NCBI RefSeq assembly: GCF_026626665.1
Contig: NZ_JAPNKE010000002.1
Location: 11,884,137 to 11,948,136 of the forward strand
Source of the DNA: Nannocystis pusilla
Lineage (GTDB): Bacteria > Myxococcota_A > Polyangia > Nannocystales > Nannocystaceae
DNA length: 64,000 bases
Direction: 5' to 3'
This document shows, one piece after another, positions 35,070 through 49,428 of this stretch. Each line of letters begins with the position of its first letter. The stretch's first letter is position 1. The position numbers and the translations under genes are program-made. Below the pieces are notes generated by a model. It did no database searches. It saw only the letters and a list, made by a program, of their open reading frames with translations, and was not told the DNA's origin.

Positions 35070-35548
35070 AGATCACGCCGCGATTTCCCCTCGCTCCGGC
35101 TCGCGCTCGCCTCGGTCCTGCTCCTGCACATCGTGCAAGAGGAGGCGGAGTCGAGCCGCCGGCGAGCGCCGACGCCGGTGAAAGGCCGCGCCCGCCGAGG
35201 CCGAGGCGCCCGCGGCCGCCGAGGAGGAGGAGTCGCCGTACTCGACGTCGCCAACTTCAACCGCAACGTCGAGGCGCACGCCGGCGAGATCGTCGCCTGC
35301 TACAAGGACACGGCGGGCAAGGCCCCGACGCGCCGACCGGGCGGGTCAAGGCGACGATCGTGGTCGACGGCGACGGCAAGGTCAAGAAGACCACCTTCGA
35401 CCCGCAGCGCAGCACGCTCAAGCACGACGCATTGTTCGCCTGCATGCAGGAGAAGATCGGCGCCTGGAAGTTCAACATCACCCTGAACGGCGCCGACTCG
35501 CCGATGCCGTACACCTTCGACCTGACGTCCGGCGCGCTGCCGTCGTGA
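35070..35548 (+). CDS. AgmX/TonB C-terminal-like small lipoprotein
   Basis: The N-terminal part has a hydrophobic stretch (LRLALASVLLL) followed by an Ala/Glu/Pro-rich spacer; the exact start and lipobox are blurred by shifts near 35140, 35190 and 35340. The C-terminal 90 residues are clear: NFNRNVEAHAGEIVACYKDT, KATIVVDGDGKVKKTTFDP, FACMQEKIGAWKFNI and MPYTFDL. This is the AgmX/PglI-type domain of myxobacteria, related to the TonB C-terminal fold, usually exported and implicated in gliding or envelope assembly. Stop TGA at 35546-35548. Confidence 0.65.
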
Positions 35549-35553
35549 TTCGA

Positions 35554-35575
35554 GCCCTGTCCGCGGGGACAGGGC
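35554..35575. terminator. Hairpin between convergent genes, built on the dispersed palindrome
   Basis: Nine-base perfect stem GCCCTGTCC / GGACAGGGC with a GCGG loop, six bases after the AgmX-like stop and 18 bases before the convergent DUF4874 stop. It is well placed as a bidirectional terminator, although no T-tract follows. The inner arms are the TGTCC/GGACA motif seen elsewhere. Confidence 0.55.
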
Positions 35576-35592
35576 GCTTCAGACAGGTGTGA

Positions 35593-37199
35593 TCAATCGA
35601 CGGTGAAGCTCGCCTCGAACCAGTTGACGCCGCCGTCCCACGCGACGCCGGTGTCGTTGGCGAGGCGGATCGCCTGGCGCGGGTCGCCGGCGAGGCTCGG
35701 GCGGATCGGCGAGGCGCAGGCCGATCCGGTACATCCCGGCCGGAAGGTCGGCGGGCAGGACGGCGTCGACGCACACGGTCTGCGTCTCGCCGGGCTGCAG
35801 GGTGCGCAGGTCGAAGTCGACGGCGGGGACGTCGACGCGCGTCGGGCCGTCGAACACGAGCACCAGCGGGCGCGGGTTGACGGGCGCGGCGAAGCCGTCG
35901 TTGACGAGCTCGAGCGCGACCGGCGGCGCGCCGCCAGGCTGCCGCTGCCCCAGCGCAACGCGGGCTGGCGGAGGCGGTAGCCGAGGCGGCAGGCGATCTC
36001 GGCGAAGCAGCCGTCCTGCTGCCAGCCCTCGAGGACCTCCTCCGTGTACGCCAGATTGAGGTGCGTCCAGTGGTGGAGCGCCAACTCGGCCAGCGCCGAG
36101 GGGCACTCCGAGCGCGGCGGATTCACGGCGCAGGTCTCGCCGCCGACCGGCACGAACGCCGAGTCGGCGACCGCGTAGTCTTTTCGCCGGGCTCCTGGTA
36201 GGTGCCGAAGTCGTCGTCGGAGGCGAGGAAGCAGTCGTTGACGTGACCGACGCGGGCCATGGCGCTGCCGTCGTGGGCCGTGTCCGCGGTCAGCGGGCCG
36301 CCGTAGGCCTGCTGCTTGAACGAGGGCCGGCGCACCGAGACGGTCCGCTCGGGCGGCAAGGCGGCCAGCAGGGCGTCGAGGATCTGTTTGCGCGGACCGG
36401 GCGCGTCGAGGCCGTGCATCGAGCCGTGCCACTCGCCCCACAGGCCGACGAAGCCGGCCTGCAGGGTGAGGATCACGTCGGCGTGCTCCTGCAGCAGCGG
36501 CGCAAGCTGCTCGATGTGTTCGAGGATCCGCTCGAGCTCGGCGTCGGGCTCGTTCTCCGCGTTGGAATAGTGAAAGCGCGGACGACCTTCATGCCGTGCT
36601 CTCGCACGAGGTCGAAGCTGGCGGCGATCTCGGCGAGCACGTCGGCGTCGAGCGGGGCGTCGCGGTACTCGGGCAGCAGCACCTGGCCGTAGACGACCGA
36701 GAAGCCGCTGGCGGCGTGGTTGTCGAGGATGCCGCCGTCGAGGGTGCGCAGGTTGGTGAAGCCGTGGAAGCCGCGCTCGGGGTTGACGATCGCGCAGGCC
36801 GGCGAGTCCGACGGGTCGTCGCCGGCGCTGAACAGCGCCGGGGCGAGCGCGAACTGCTGCACGCCGGAGCCCTCGCCGAGCGGGCAGGCGAGGCCGGGGC
36901 TGCCGGTGTCGGTGTCGGTCGCGGAGGGATCGTCGCTCGTGGTCGTCGACGCGTCGGTGGTGCCGACCGAGGTCGAGCCGGAGGTCGTGCTCGTCGAGCT
37001 CGTCGGGGTGGGATCCGCCGGGCCGTCGGTCGGATCGGTGCTCGCCGCGGTCGTCGCGTCCGTGGCTGGCCCTGCCGTGGCCGTGGTGGCGTCCGTGGCG
37101 GCTCCCGTCGCTCCGTCGGTCGAGCCGTCGCCGCCCTGGCAGGCGGACGAGGTCAGGGCGCCGAGCAAGAGCAGCGAGAGCGGTCGGGGACGTCGACAT
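35593..37199 (-). CDS. DUF4874/DUF4832-domain lipoprotein
   Basis: The start at 37199 (MSTSP) is joined across a shift to LSLLLLGALTSSACQGG, a lipobox. About 80 residues of Thr/Asp/Ser spacer follow (TDGATGAATDATTAT). The DUF4874-type barrel begins IVNPERGFHGFTN and includes VYGQVLLPEYRDAPL, HGMKVVRAFTI, FHYSNAENEPD, GFVGLWGEWHGS and ERTVSVRRPSFKQ. The DUF4832 part runs GHVNDCFLASDDDFGTYQ to the end (WDGGVNWFEASFTVD). The protein resembles a glycoside-hydrolase-like TIM barrel, but activity is unproven. Frame shifts near 37180, 36580, 36185, 35940 and 35710. Confidence 0.8.
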
Positions 37200-37710
37200 G
37201 TCGGGCACGATAGCCGACGCCCCGCGGCAGTGGGACGCCGGCCCGCGGTCGAGCTCGCCGGCCCACCAGCCCGAGACGCCGGGGTCGGCGTGGGTCTCGC
37301 TCGGCGACGCCGTATGTCCGAAGAGACAGGTCGGGAGCGCGGGCGAGCGAGGCGCGGCGTGACCGACGGGACCGGCGCGTCGGAGCATGTCTTTCGGGAC
37401 ATGTTCTTCGATTCAGGTCGTTCGACGCCTCGCCGTCGGTCCGCGGCGAGGGGCGGCGAACGATCGTCCGCTCAATCGGCGGACACCTGTTACGCGGCCG
37501 CAATGGCGACACCACGGCCGGCGCCCGCGAGAGCCGGATGCGCGTCCGGGCAGTGCGAGGATGTGTCCGCAGTCGCACCCGCGCGGCCGTCGCCGACCGG
37601 CTGAGCCTGCTCGAATGACGATTGTCGCGCTCGACTCCGCGCCGCGATCGTCTGCGCAGGACGAGGCACGAATGCCGCGACCGCGGCGGTCTCCAGATTA
37701 TCCTCAGGGC
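37200..37710. other. 511-base divergent intergenic region with palindromes
   Basis: Separates the DUF4874 lipoprotein (minus) from the giant sensor gene (plus). It contains CATGTC/GACATG arms at 37386-37403 and half-sites around 37313-37333. No gene-like frame. Confidence 0.5.
37386..37403. repeat. Dispersed palindrome CATGTCTTTCGGGACATG
   Basis: Six-base arms CATGTC/GACATG around TTTCGG, in the divergent region. Confidence 0.65.
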
Positions 37711-44137
<6,427 letters not shown>

Positions 44138-44162
44138 CAAACCAACCAGCAGGAGCACCGCC

Positions 44163-44946
44163 ATGCCGCCAAGATCTTGGTCGTCGACGACGACCCCTGG
44201 ATTCAACGCGTCGTGGTGGCGGCGCTGCGCGGCCAGGAGTACACGCTGACCACCGCCAGCGACGGCACCGTCGCGCTCGCCAAGGCCATGGCCGACCCGC
44301 CGGACCTCGTCATCTCCGACGTCATGATGCCGGGCATGAGCGGCTGGACGCTCGTCGCGCGCCTGCGGGCCAGCCCGCGGCTCGCGCTGACCCCGTTCAT
44401 CTTCCTCACCGCGCTCGACTCGGCCGAGGACAAGCGCAGGGCTTCCGCCTCGGCGCCGACGACTACCTGCCGAAGCCGTTCCGCCCCGAGGAGCTGGCCG
44501 CCCGCGTCGCCAGCGTGCTGCGCCGCCAGCACCTGCACGCCGAGACGCGCGACCAGATCCGCGACGTCGGCCCGCGAGCGCGCGCGGCTTCAACGGCAAC
44601 CTCGAGGACATCGGCGTCGCCTCGCTGCTGGTCCTGCTCGAGATGGAGCGCAAGACCGGCCTCCTGGTGTTGCACCGCCGCGAGCCCGACGAGCGCTGCC
44701 GCCTGTTCCTCTCGCAGGGCCGGATCGTCGACGCCGTCATGGACGTGGGCCTGAGCGCTGCACGTCGACGCCGTCTACCACGCGCTGCGCTGGTCCGCCG
44801 GCCAATTCGAGTTCCGCGCGCTGCCGGTCGAGATGCGCGACCAGATCGGCACCTCGACCACCGCGGTGCTGATGGAGGGCGCCCGCCGCATGGACGAGGG
44901 CAGCCGCGAGGAGGGCGTCGAGCTGCCCGAGGGCGATCTGCTGTAA
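44163..44946 (+). CDS. Response regulator with DUF4388 (PATAN-like) output domain
   Basis: ATG at 44163 with AGGAG upstream, 25 bases after the giant sensor stop. The receiver reads KILVVDDDPWIQRVVVAAL, has its phosphoacceptor in LVISDVMMPGMSG, then FIFLTALDS and Lys in DDYLPKPFRPEEL. The C-terminal domain (GFNGNLEDIGVASLLVLLEM, TGLLVLHRREPDERCRLFLS, GRIVDAVMD, GQFEFRAL) is the DUF4388 module common in myxobacterial regulators and thought to mediate protein contacts rather than DNA binding. Frame shifts near 44170, 44440, 44590 and 44760. It is the natural partner of the giant sensor. Confidence 0.87.
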
Positions 44947-45079
44947 AGCAGCGACGGGACAGAGGTGTCTTCAAGGGCATGTCCGAAGGGGCATGTCGTG
45001 GCATACCCAAGACTGTCCGCCCGGACATGTGCGTTCGCGCATGACCCGAGAGACAGGCGGACTCGCAGCGCCGGGAGCC
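44947..45079. repeat. Cluster of dispersed palindrome elements
   Basis: The gap between convergent genes is nearly filled with the motif: half-sites GGGACA, TGTCTTC, GGCATGTCC, GGCATGTCG, then TGTCCGCCCGGACA at 45014-45027 with ATGT after it, and AGACAGG at the right edge. Possibly a bidirectional termination region. Confidence 0.6.
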
Positions 45080-45680
45080 TCAGGTCGCCCGGCGCGGGCG
45101 GCTCTTCGCCGCCTTGGCCTTGGCGACGGCGGCCGGGCGGGCCGGGGGCAGGCCGAGCGCGGCGCAGGCGGCCTCGACGGCGGTCGGCGACGCGCTCCAT
45201 CGGCACGTCGGGGAACTCGACGGCGGTGTCGGCCATCCCGCCGATGGCGACCACGGCGCGCACGCGGGCCTCGAGCGGCGGCGCGGGGCCGATGAGCAGG
45301 GTCGTCAGGCGTGGCGCCAGCCGAACATGCGCGTGGCGAGGTCGAGTTCGGCGAGGATGCTGAGGTCGCGCACCATCGCGACGATGAGGTCGCGGTGGCG
45401 CGTCAGCAGGTCGAAGTGGGCGCCGAGCAGGACCCGCGGGTCGGCCGGCGGGGCCGCCTCGAGCGCCTCGGGGTGGGCCTCCATGTCGGCGATGAGCGGC
45501 GCGAACATGCTGGCGACCAGCGCCTCGCGTAGTCGAAGTGGTAGTAGAGCGCGGGCTTGGTGATGCCGAGCCGGTCGGCGATCTGGCGCAGGCTGGTCTG
45601 CTGCACGCCCTGCTGCATGAACAGCTCGCGGGCGACCGCGTGGATCCGCGCCTTCGTGTCGGTGGGCCGGCTCGCGTCAC
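45080..45680 (-). CDS. TetR-family transcriptional repressor
   Basis: The start is GTG at 45680, followed by a shift into TKARIHAVARELFMQQ. The N-terminal HTH is textbook: GVQQTSLRQIADRLGITKPA then LYYHFDYREALVASMF. The ligand-binding part includes LIADMEAHPEALEAAPPADP, HFDLLTRHRDLIVAMVRDLS and VRAVVAIGGMADTAVEF, and ends with a Lys/Ala/Arg tail at TGA 45082-45080. Frame shifts near 45640, 45520, 45310 and 45190. Divergent from the FAD monooxygenase gene, 84 bases apart, with a palindromic operator between, so it most likely represses that gene and itself. Confidence 0.88.
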
Positions 45681-45735
45681 CGGACGAGGATATCGCCGGA
45701 GACGCCGCCGTCGCCTTGAAATCCCGGACCGCGTG

Positions 45736-45755
45736 CTTACCTATCGGTAGGCAAG
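45736..45755. promoter_or_regulatory. Putative TetR operator upstream of the monooxygenase
   Basis: CTTACCTATCGGTAGGCAAG is palindromic at 16 of 20 positions, the mismatches being transitions, and resembles the TTACCTACCGGTAGGTAA type recognised by several TetR regulators. It ends against AAGGAGG (45753-45759), the ribosome-binding site of the monooxygenase gene, so bound repressor would block that transcript. Confidence 0.7.
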
Positions 45756-45764
45756 GAGGCGTTG

Positions 45765-47007
45765 ATGCAGAAGATCCTGATCAGCGGCGCGAGCGTCGCC
45801 GGGCCGTGTTGGCGTATTGGCTCAAACGTCACGGGTTCGAACCGACGGTGGTGGAGCGGGCGCCGGGGCCCCGCAAGACCGGCGGCCACGCGGTCGACCT
45901 GTTCCGCCCGGCGATGGACATCGTCGAGAAGATGGGGTGCTGGCGCAGATCCAGGCCCGCGAGACGGGGACGGAGCACCTGACGCTCCTGCGCGACGGGG
46001 CGAGGCGGCCGGTCGAGCTCGACGTCAAGCGGGTGATGCAAGTGCTGTCGCGCCGCCATTGCGAGATCATGCGCGACGAGCTAGCGGAGGTCCTCATCGG
46101 CGCCAGCCGCGGCGAGGTGGAGTACGTCTACGGCGATTCGATCGCGTCGCTGCGCCAGGACGAGGCGGGCGTCGACGTGACGTTCGAGCGCGGCGCGCCG
46201 CGGCGCTTCGACCTGGTGGTCGGCGCCGACGGCCTGCATTCGAATGTGCGCCGGCTGGTGTTCGGCGACGAGCGGCAATCTCGCGCCCGATCGGCGCCTA
46301 CCTCGCGGTGGCGTCGATTCCCAATACCTCGGTCTCAGCGACCGCACGATCCTCGTCAGCGGGGTCGACCGAATGGCCGGGGTCTACAGCGCGCCACATG
46401 GACGACGCCCGCGCGCTGTTCCTGTTCCGCAGCGCGCGCGAGCTCGAATACCATCACCGTGACGTCGCGCGGCAGAAGCAACTGCTGGAGGAAGCGTTCG
46501 CCGGCCTGGGCTGGGAGGCGCCGCGGCTGCTGGCCGAGGCCCGGCGGGCGCAGGTGTTCTACTTCGACACGATCACGCAATTGCGGATGGACACGTGGAC
46601 GCGCGGGCGGGTGACCTTGGCCGGGGACGCCGGCTATTCGCCGGGGGCGGCCGTGGGCGGCAGCACGAGCCTGGCGATCGTCGGCGCCTACGTGCTGGCC
46701 GGCGAGCTGGCGGCGGCCGGGGGCGACCACGAAAAGGGCTTCCACGATGCGAGGAGACGCTGCGCGCGTACGTGATGAACAGCCGCAGCCTCGCGCTGAC
46801 CGTGGCGAAGCGGCTGATCCCGGGCAGCCCGCTGGGCCTGTGGCTGTTCGCGCAATCGGCGAGGCTGTTCGACCGCGTGCCGACGTCGGGCTGCGGGCGC
46901 TGGCCCGGCTCAGCCGCAGCTCGGTGCAAATGCACGACGCCTTCGTGCTGAAGGATTACGCGGACGTCGGCCGTCGGGCCGCTGCGGCCTCGGCGGTACA
47001 CGCGTGA
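45765..47007 (+). CDS. FAD-dependent monooxygenase (UbiH/TetX-like)
   Basis: ATG at 45765 after AAGGAGG. The FAD-binding Rossmann start MQKILISGASVAGPVLAYWL and ERAPGPRKTGGHAVDLF are followed by the DG motif DLVVGADGLHSNVRRLVFGD and the second FAD motif RVTLAGDAGYSPGAAVGG. About 410 residues, the size of single-component aromatic-ring hydroxylases and TetX-like antibiotic-inactivating enzymes; the C-terminal thioredoxin-like domain of phenol hydroxylases is absent. Frame shifts near 45805, 45940, 46275, 46390, 46750 and 46885. TetR control from the divergent neighbour suggests a response to a small toxic compound. Confidence 0.87.
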
Positions 47008-47047
47008 TTTCGCGGCTGTCGCCGGCGAAAGACGCCGGCGACCGCGG

Positions 47048-47411
47048 TCACACCACGAGCTCGGACTCCAGCTTCTGCAGGCGATGCCGCGCGAGCCCGA
47101 GGTTGCCCTTGACCTTGTCGATCGCCAGGTAGAGGAAGAGGTTCTCCCCGCGGCGGAGCGGGCGGATCAGGTGGATCTGGTCGTCGAGGGTGATGAGGAT
47201 GTCCTGAATCGCGCCCTTGATGCCGAGCTCGGTCATCGTCGCCATCTTGGCCTTGACGACCTGACAGTTGCCGCGGCGGCGATCTCGATGTTCAGGCGGG
47301 GGCCGCCGCCGGCGTGCCGAGGCACAGGCCCGAGTCCCAGTCGGCCAGGGCCGCCGCGATCGCGCCGTCGATCTTCATCGATTCTTCGAGTGTCTTGCTG
47401 ATGTTGGGCAT
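47048..47411 (-). CDS. Roadblock/LC7-domain protein
   Basis: About 120 residues, ATG at 47411 (MPNISKTLEESMKIDGAIAA) preceded by AGGAG. ALADWDSGLCLGT, then an internal shift near 47275, NCQVVKAKMATM, AIQDILITLDDQIHLIRPLR and LFLYLAIDKVKGNLGLARHR match the roadblock/LC7 fold that partners small GTPases such as MglA in myxobacteria. No GTPase gene is present here. In the sequence as read its frame is continuous with the upstream pseudo-receiver gene, but it has its own ribosome-binding site. Confidence 0.82.
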
Positions 47412-47433
47412 GCTCTCCTCTTCGGGGAAATCC

Positions 47434-47850
47434 TCAGTCGTAAATGTCGATTCGATAGGCGGGGGCTGCGCGGCGCGCAATGCCTCCTGGACGCGCTCGC
47501 GCAGATCGGCCGGGTCGATGGGGAAGCCGATGCGCTCGACGTGGACCCCGGCGCCGCGCAGGCGGGCCAAGATCGCCGTGTCGGGCCGCCGCGTGGCCAT
47601 CAGCAGGGCGATCGGGGCCTCGCGCGCGGCGAACGCCGCCAGGAACTCGTCGCCGGCGAGGAAGGTGGCGCCCCCGGTCGTGATCATGACGTCGACGCGC
47701 TCGTCGCGGATGATTCGCAGCACCTCGGAGCGCAGGACCGGCCGCGACACCCGTGTGCCGGCGCAGGCCTCGTCGAGCGCCGATGCGGGGAGCCCCGATA
47801 TGCCCGCCACGTCGCCGATCACGAGTACGTGCGCCCGAATCGCCAGCCAT
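47434..47850 (-). CDS. Receiver-like protein lacking phosphorylation residues
   Basis: Read from about ATG 47850 across a shift: AIRAHVLVIGDVAGISGLPA, LRIIRDERVDVMITTGGATF, FAAREAPIALLMATRR and GVHVERIGFPIDPADLRERV. The alternation fits a receiver fold, but the acidic pair is GD, the phosphoacceptor Asp is replaced within MITTGG and the conserved Lys before P-I-D is Phe. A shifted frame ends YRIDIYD at 47434; otherwise the frame runs into the roadblock gene, which would make a fusion. Probably a phosphorylation-independent pseudo-receiver working with the roadblock protein. Confidence 0.55.
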   Translation of the reverse strand: MAGDSGARTRDRRRGGHIGAPRIGARRGLRRHTGVAAGPALRGAANHPRRARRRHDHDRGRHLPRRRRVPGGVRRARGPDRPADGHAAARHGDLGPPARRRGPRRAHRLPHRPGRSARARPGGIARRAAPAYRIDIYD

Positions 47851-48114
47851 TCACCTGCCCGCGAGCCTCGCACGCGCCGGCCGGGCGCAAGCGAAAATCG
47901 ACTATGTGCATACCTGAGCATACCTTCACGAATGTTATCGGACAGCTGTACGCGGACGACAGGACATAGGACATGGGCCGTTTGGCGGGCCCGCAGAGCC
48001 GTGATTGTTCGGCGGCCGACGTCGTCGAAATCAGGGATGGACAAGCACGTGGGGACAGAGGATCGTCGGTGCGAGCTGCCGGTCATGAACCTCTCCGAAT
48101 CGTCGCCCGCTCGT

Positions 48115-49326
48115 ATGGCCCGTGTCCTCGTCGCCGACGACGACCCTTCGCGCGGGCGCTGCTCGTGGGGCCGCTGCGAGACCGCGGCTACGCGGTGAGC
48201 GAGGCGGAGGACGGCGCGGCGGCGTGGAAGCTGCTCAACGACGCGGCGCCGCCGCAGATCGTCCTGCTCGATTGGATGATGCCGCGAATGACCGGCCTCG
48301 AGGTGTGCCGCCGCCTGCGTGACGCGCCGGCGCGGGGCCGGCGCACGTCATGCTGGTGACCGCGAGGAACCGCCACGCCGACATGCTCGACGGATTCGCG
48401 GCCGGGGCCGACGACTTCCTCGTCAAGCCGCTGTCGAGCGTCGAGGTGCTGGCGCGCGTGCAGGCGGCCGAGCGCGCGCTGGCGCTGGCGAGCGCGACGC
48501 CCGGGCTCCCGGCGCTCGCCGAGGCCCACGCCAGCCCGGGCGGCGACCTGCTGCGCAGCGGCGGCGAGGTCGGGCGGGTGTTCTTCCACGCGGGCCGGGT
48601 CGCGTGGGTCCACCTGTCCTCCGAGACAGGCTCGCTGCACGACCTCCTGCGCGACCTGCCCGACGTGCGCGCCGACGACGTCAACGCGGTGCTCGAGGAG
48701 TGCTTCACCGCCGGCGCCACTTCGCCGACGTGCTGATCGAGTGGGAGATCGTCACGGAGCCCGAGCTCGAGGCGCGGCTGCGGCGATGGCTGGCGGCCAG
48801 CTGGAGCGGCTGTTCGCCCGCCGCCACGACGTGGTGATGTTCGTGCCGCAGCAGCGGCGCTACAGCAGCGGCATGACGTTCGCGCTGGCGGAGCTGCTGC
48901 CGACGCCGGCGGGGGGACGATCCCGCCGGCGCCGACGCGGTCGAAGGCGCCTGCGCTCGAGATCGACGCGCTGATGCGGAGCTGCCTCGACGAGGCGATG
49001 GCGCTCGACGGAGCCCAGGCGGCCGCCCTGCTCGACAGCGAACGCGGGCACTTCCTGGCCCGCCGCGGGCACCCCCTCGACGACGGGTTGGTGCACGCGC
49101 TGACGCGGCTGGTCCACAGCGAGGAGGTCGACGATTGCGTCGACGACATCCTGGTGACCCGCAGGCCCCGCCTGCACCTGCTGCAGCGGACGCCGCGGAC
49201 CGGCTGCTACCTGTTCGTCGAGCTCGATCGCGCCAGCAGCAGCATGGGATTGGCGCGCTCGCGGCTGCAGCTGCTCGCGCGCCGGCTGGTCCCGTCGGCG
49301 CCGACGCTCGCCTCGGCGACGATTGA
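48115..49326 (+). CDS. Response regulator with C-terminal roadblock-like domain
   Basis: Start ATG 48115 (MARVLVADDDP); an in-frame ATG at 48085 is an alternative. The receiver is complete: ADDDP, AAPPQIVLLDWMMPRMTGLE, VMLVTARN and GADDFLVKPLSSVEVL. The middle resembles DUF4388 (VGRVFFHAGRVAWVHLSSE, DVLIEWEIVTEPELEARLRR, VVMFVPQQRRYSSGMTFALA). The C-terminal segment (IDALMRSCLDEAMALDGAQA, LLDSERGHFLARRGHPLDD, CYLFVELDRASSSMGLARSR) looks like a roadblock fold. Frame shifts near 48150, 48340, 48720, 48800 and 48920. The end is not certain; TGA at 49324 is used. Divergent from the pseudo-receiver/roadblock pair and likely functionally linked. Confidence 0.75.
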
Positions 49327-49428
49327 CGGGCGAGAGTCGCCGCAATCACCGGGCGCGACGAGGCGCGAGAACAGCCGCGACCGCCTCGCCCGAAATCGCC
49401 CGACGGGGGGCGTATCGGGGCCGCCTGC

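Noticed and set aside
44947..45060. CRISPR-like array of short repeats after the response regulator
   Set aside because: The repeats are short palindromes with irregular spacing and no unique spacers of constant length; they belong to the dispersed palindrome family.
45825..45850. Second tRNA-like T-loop (GGGTTCGAACC)
   Set aside because: It lies in the FAD monooxygenase coding sequence (LKRHGFEPTVV) and has no cloverleaf context.
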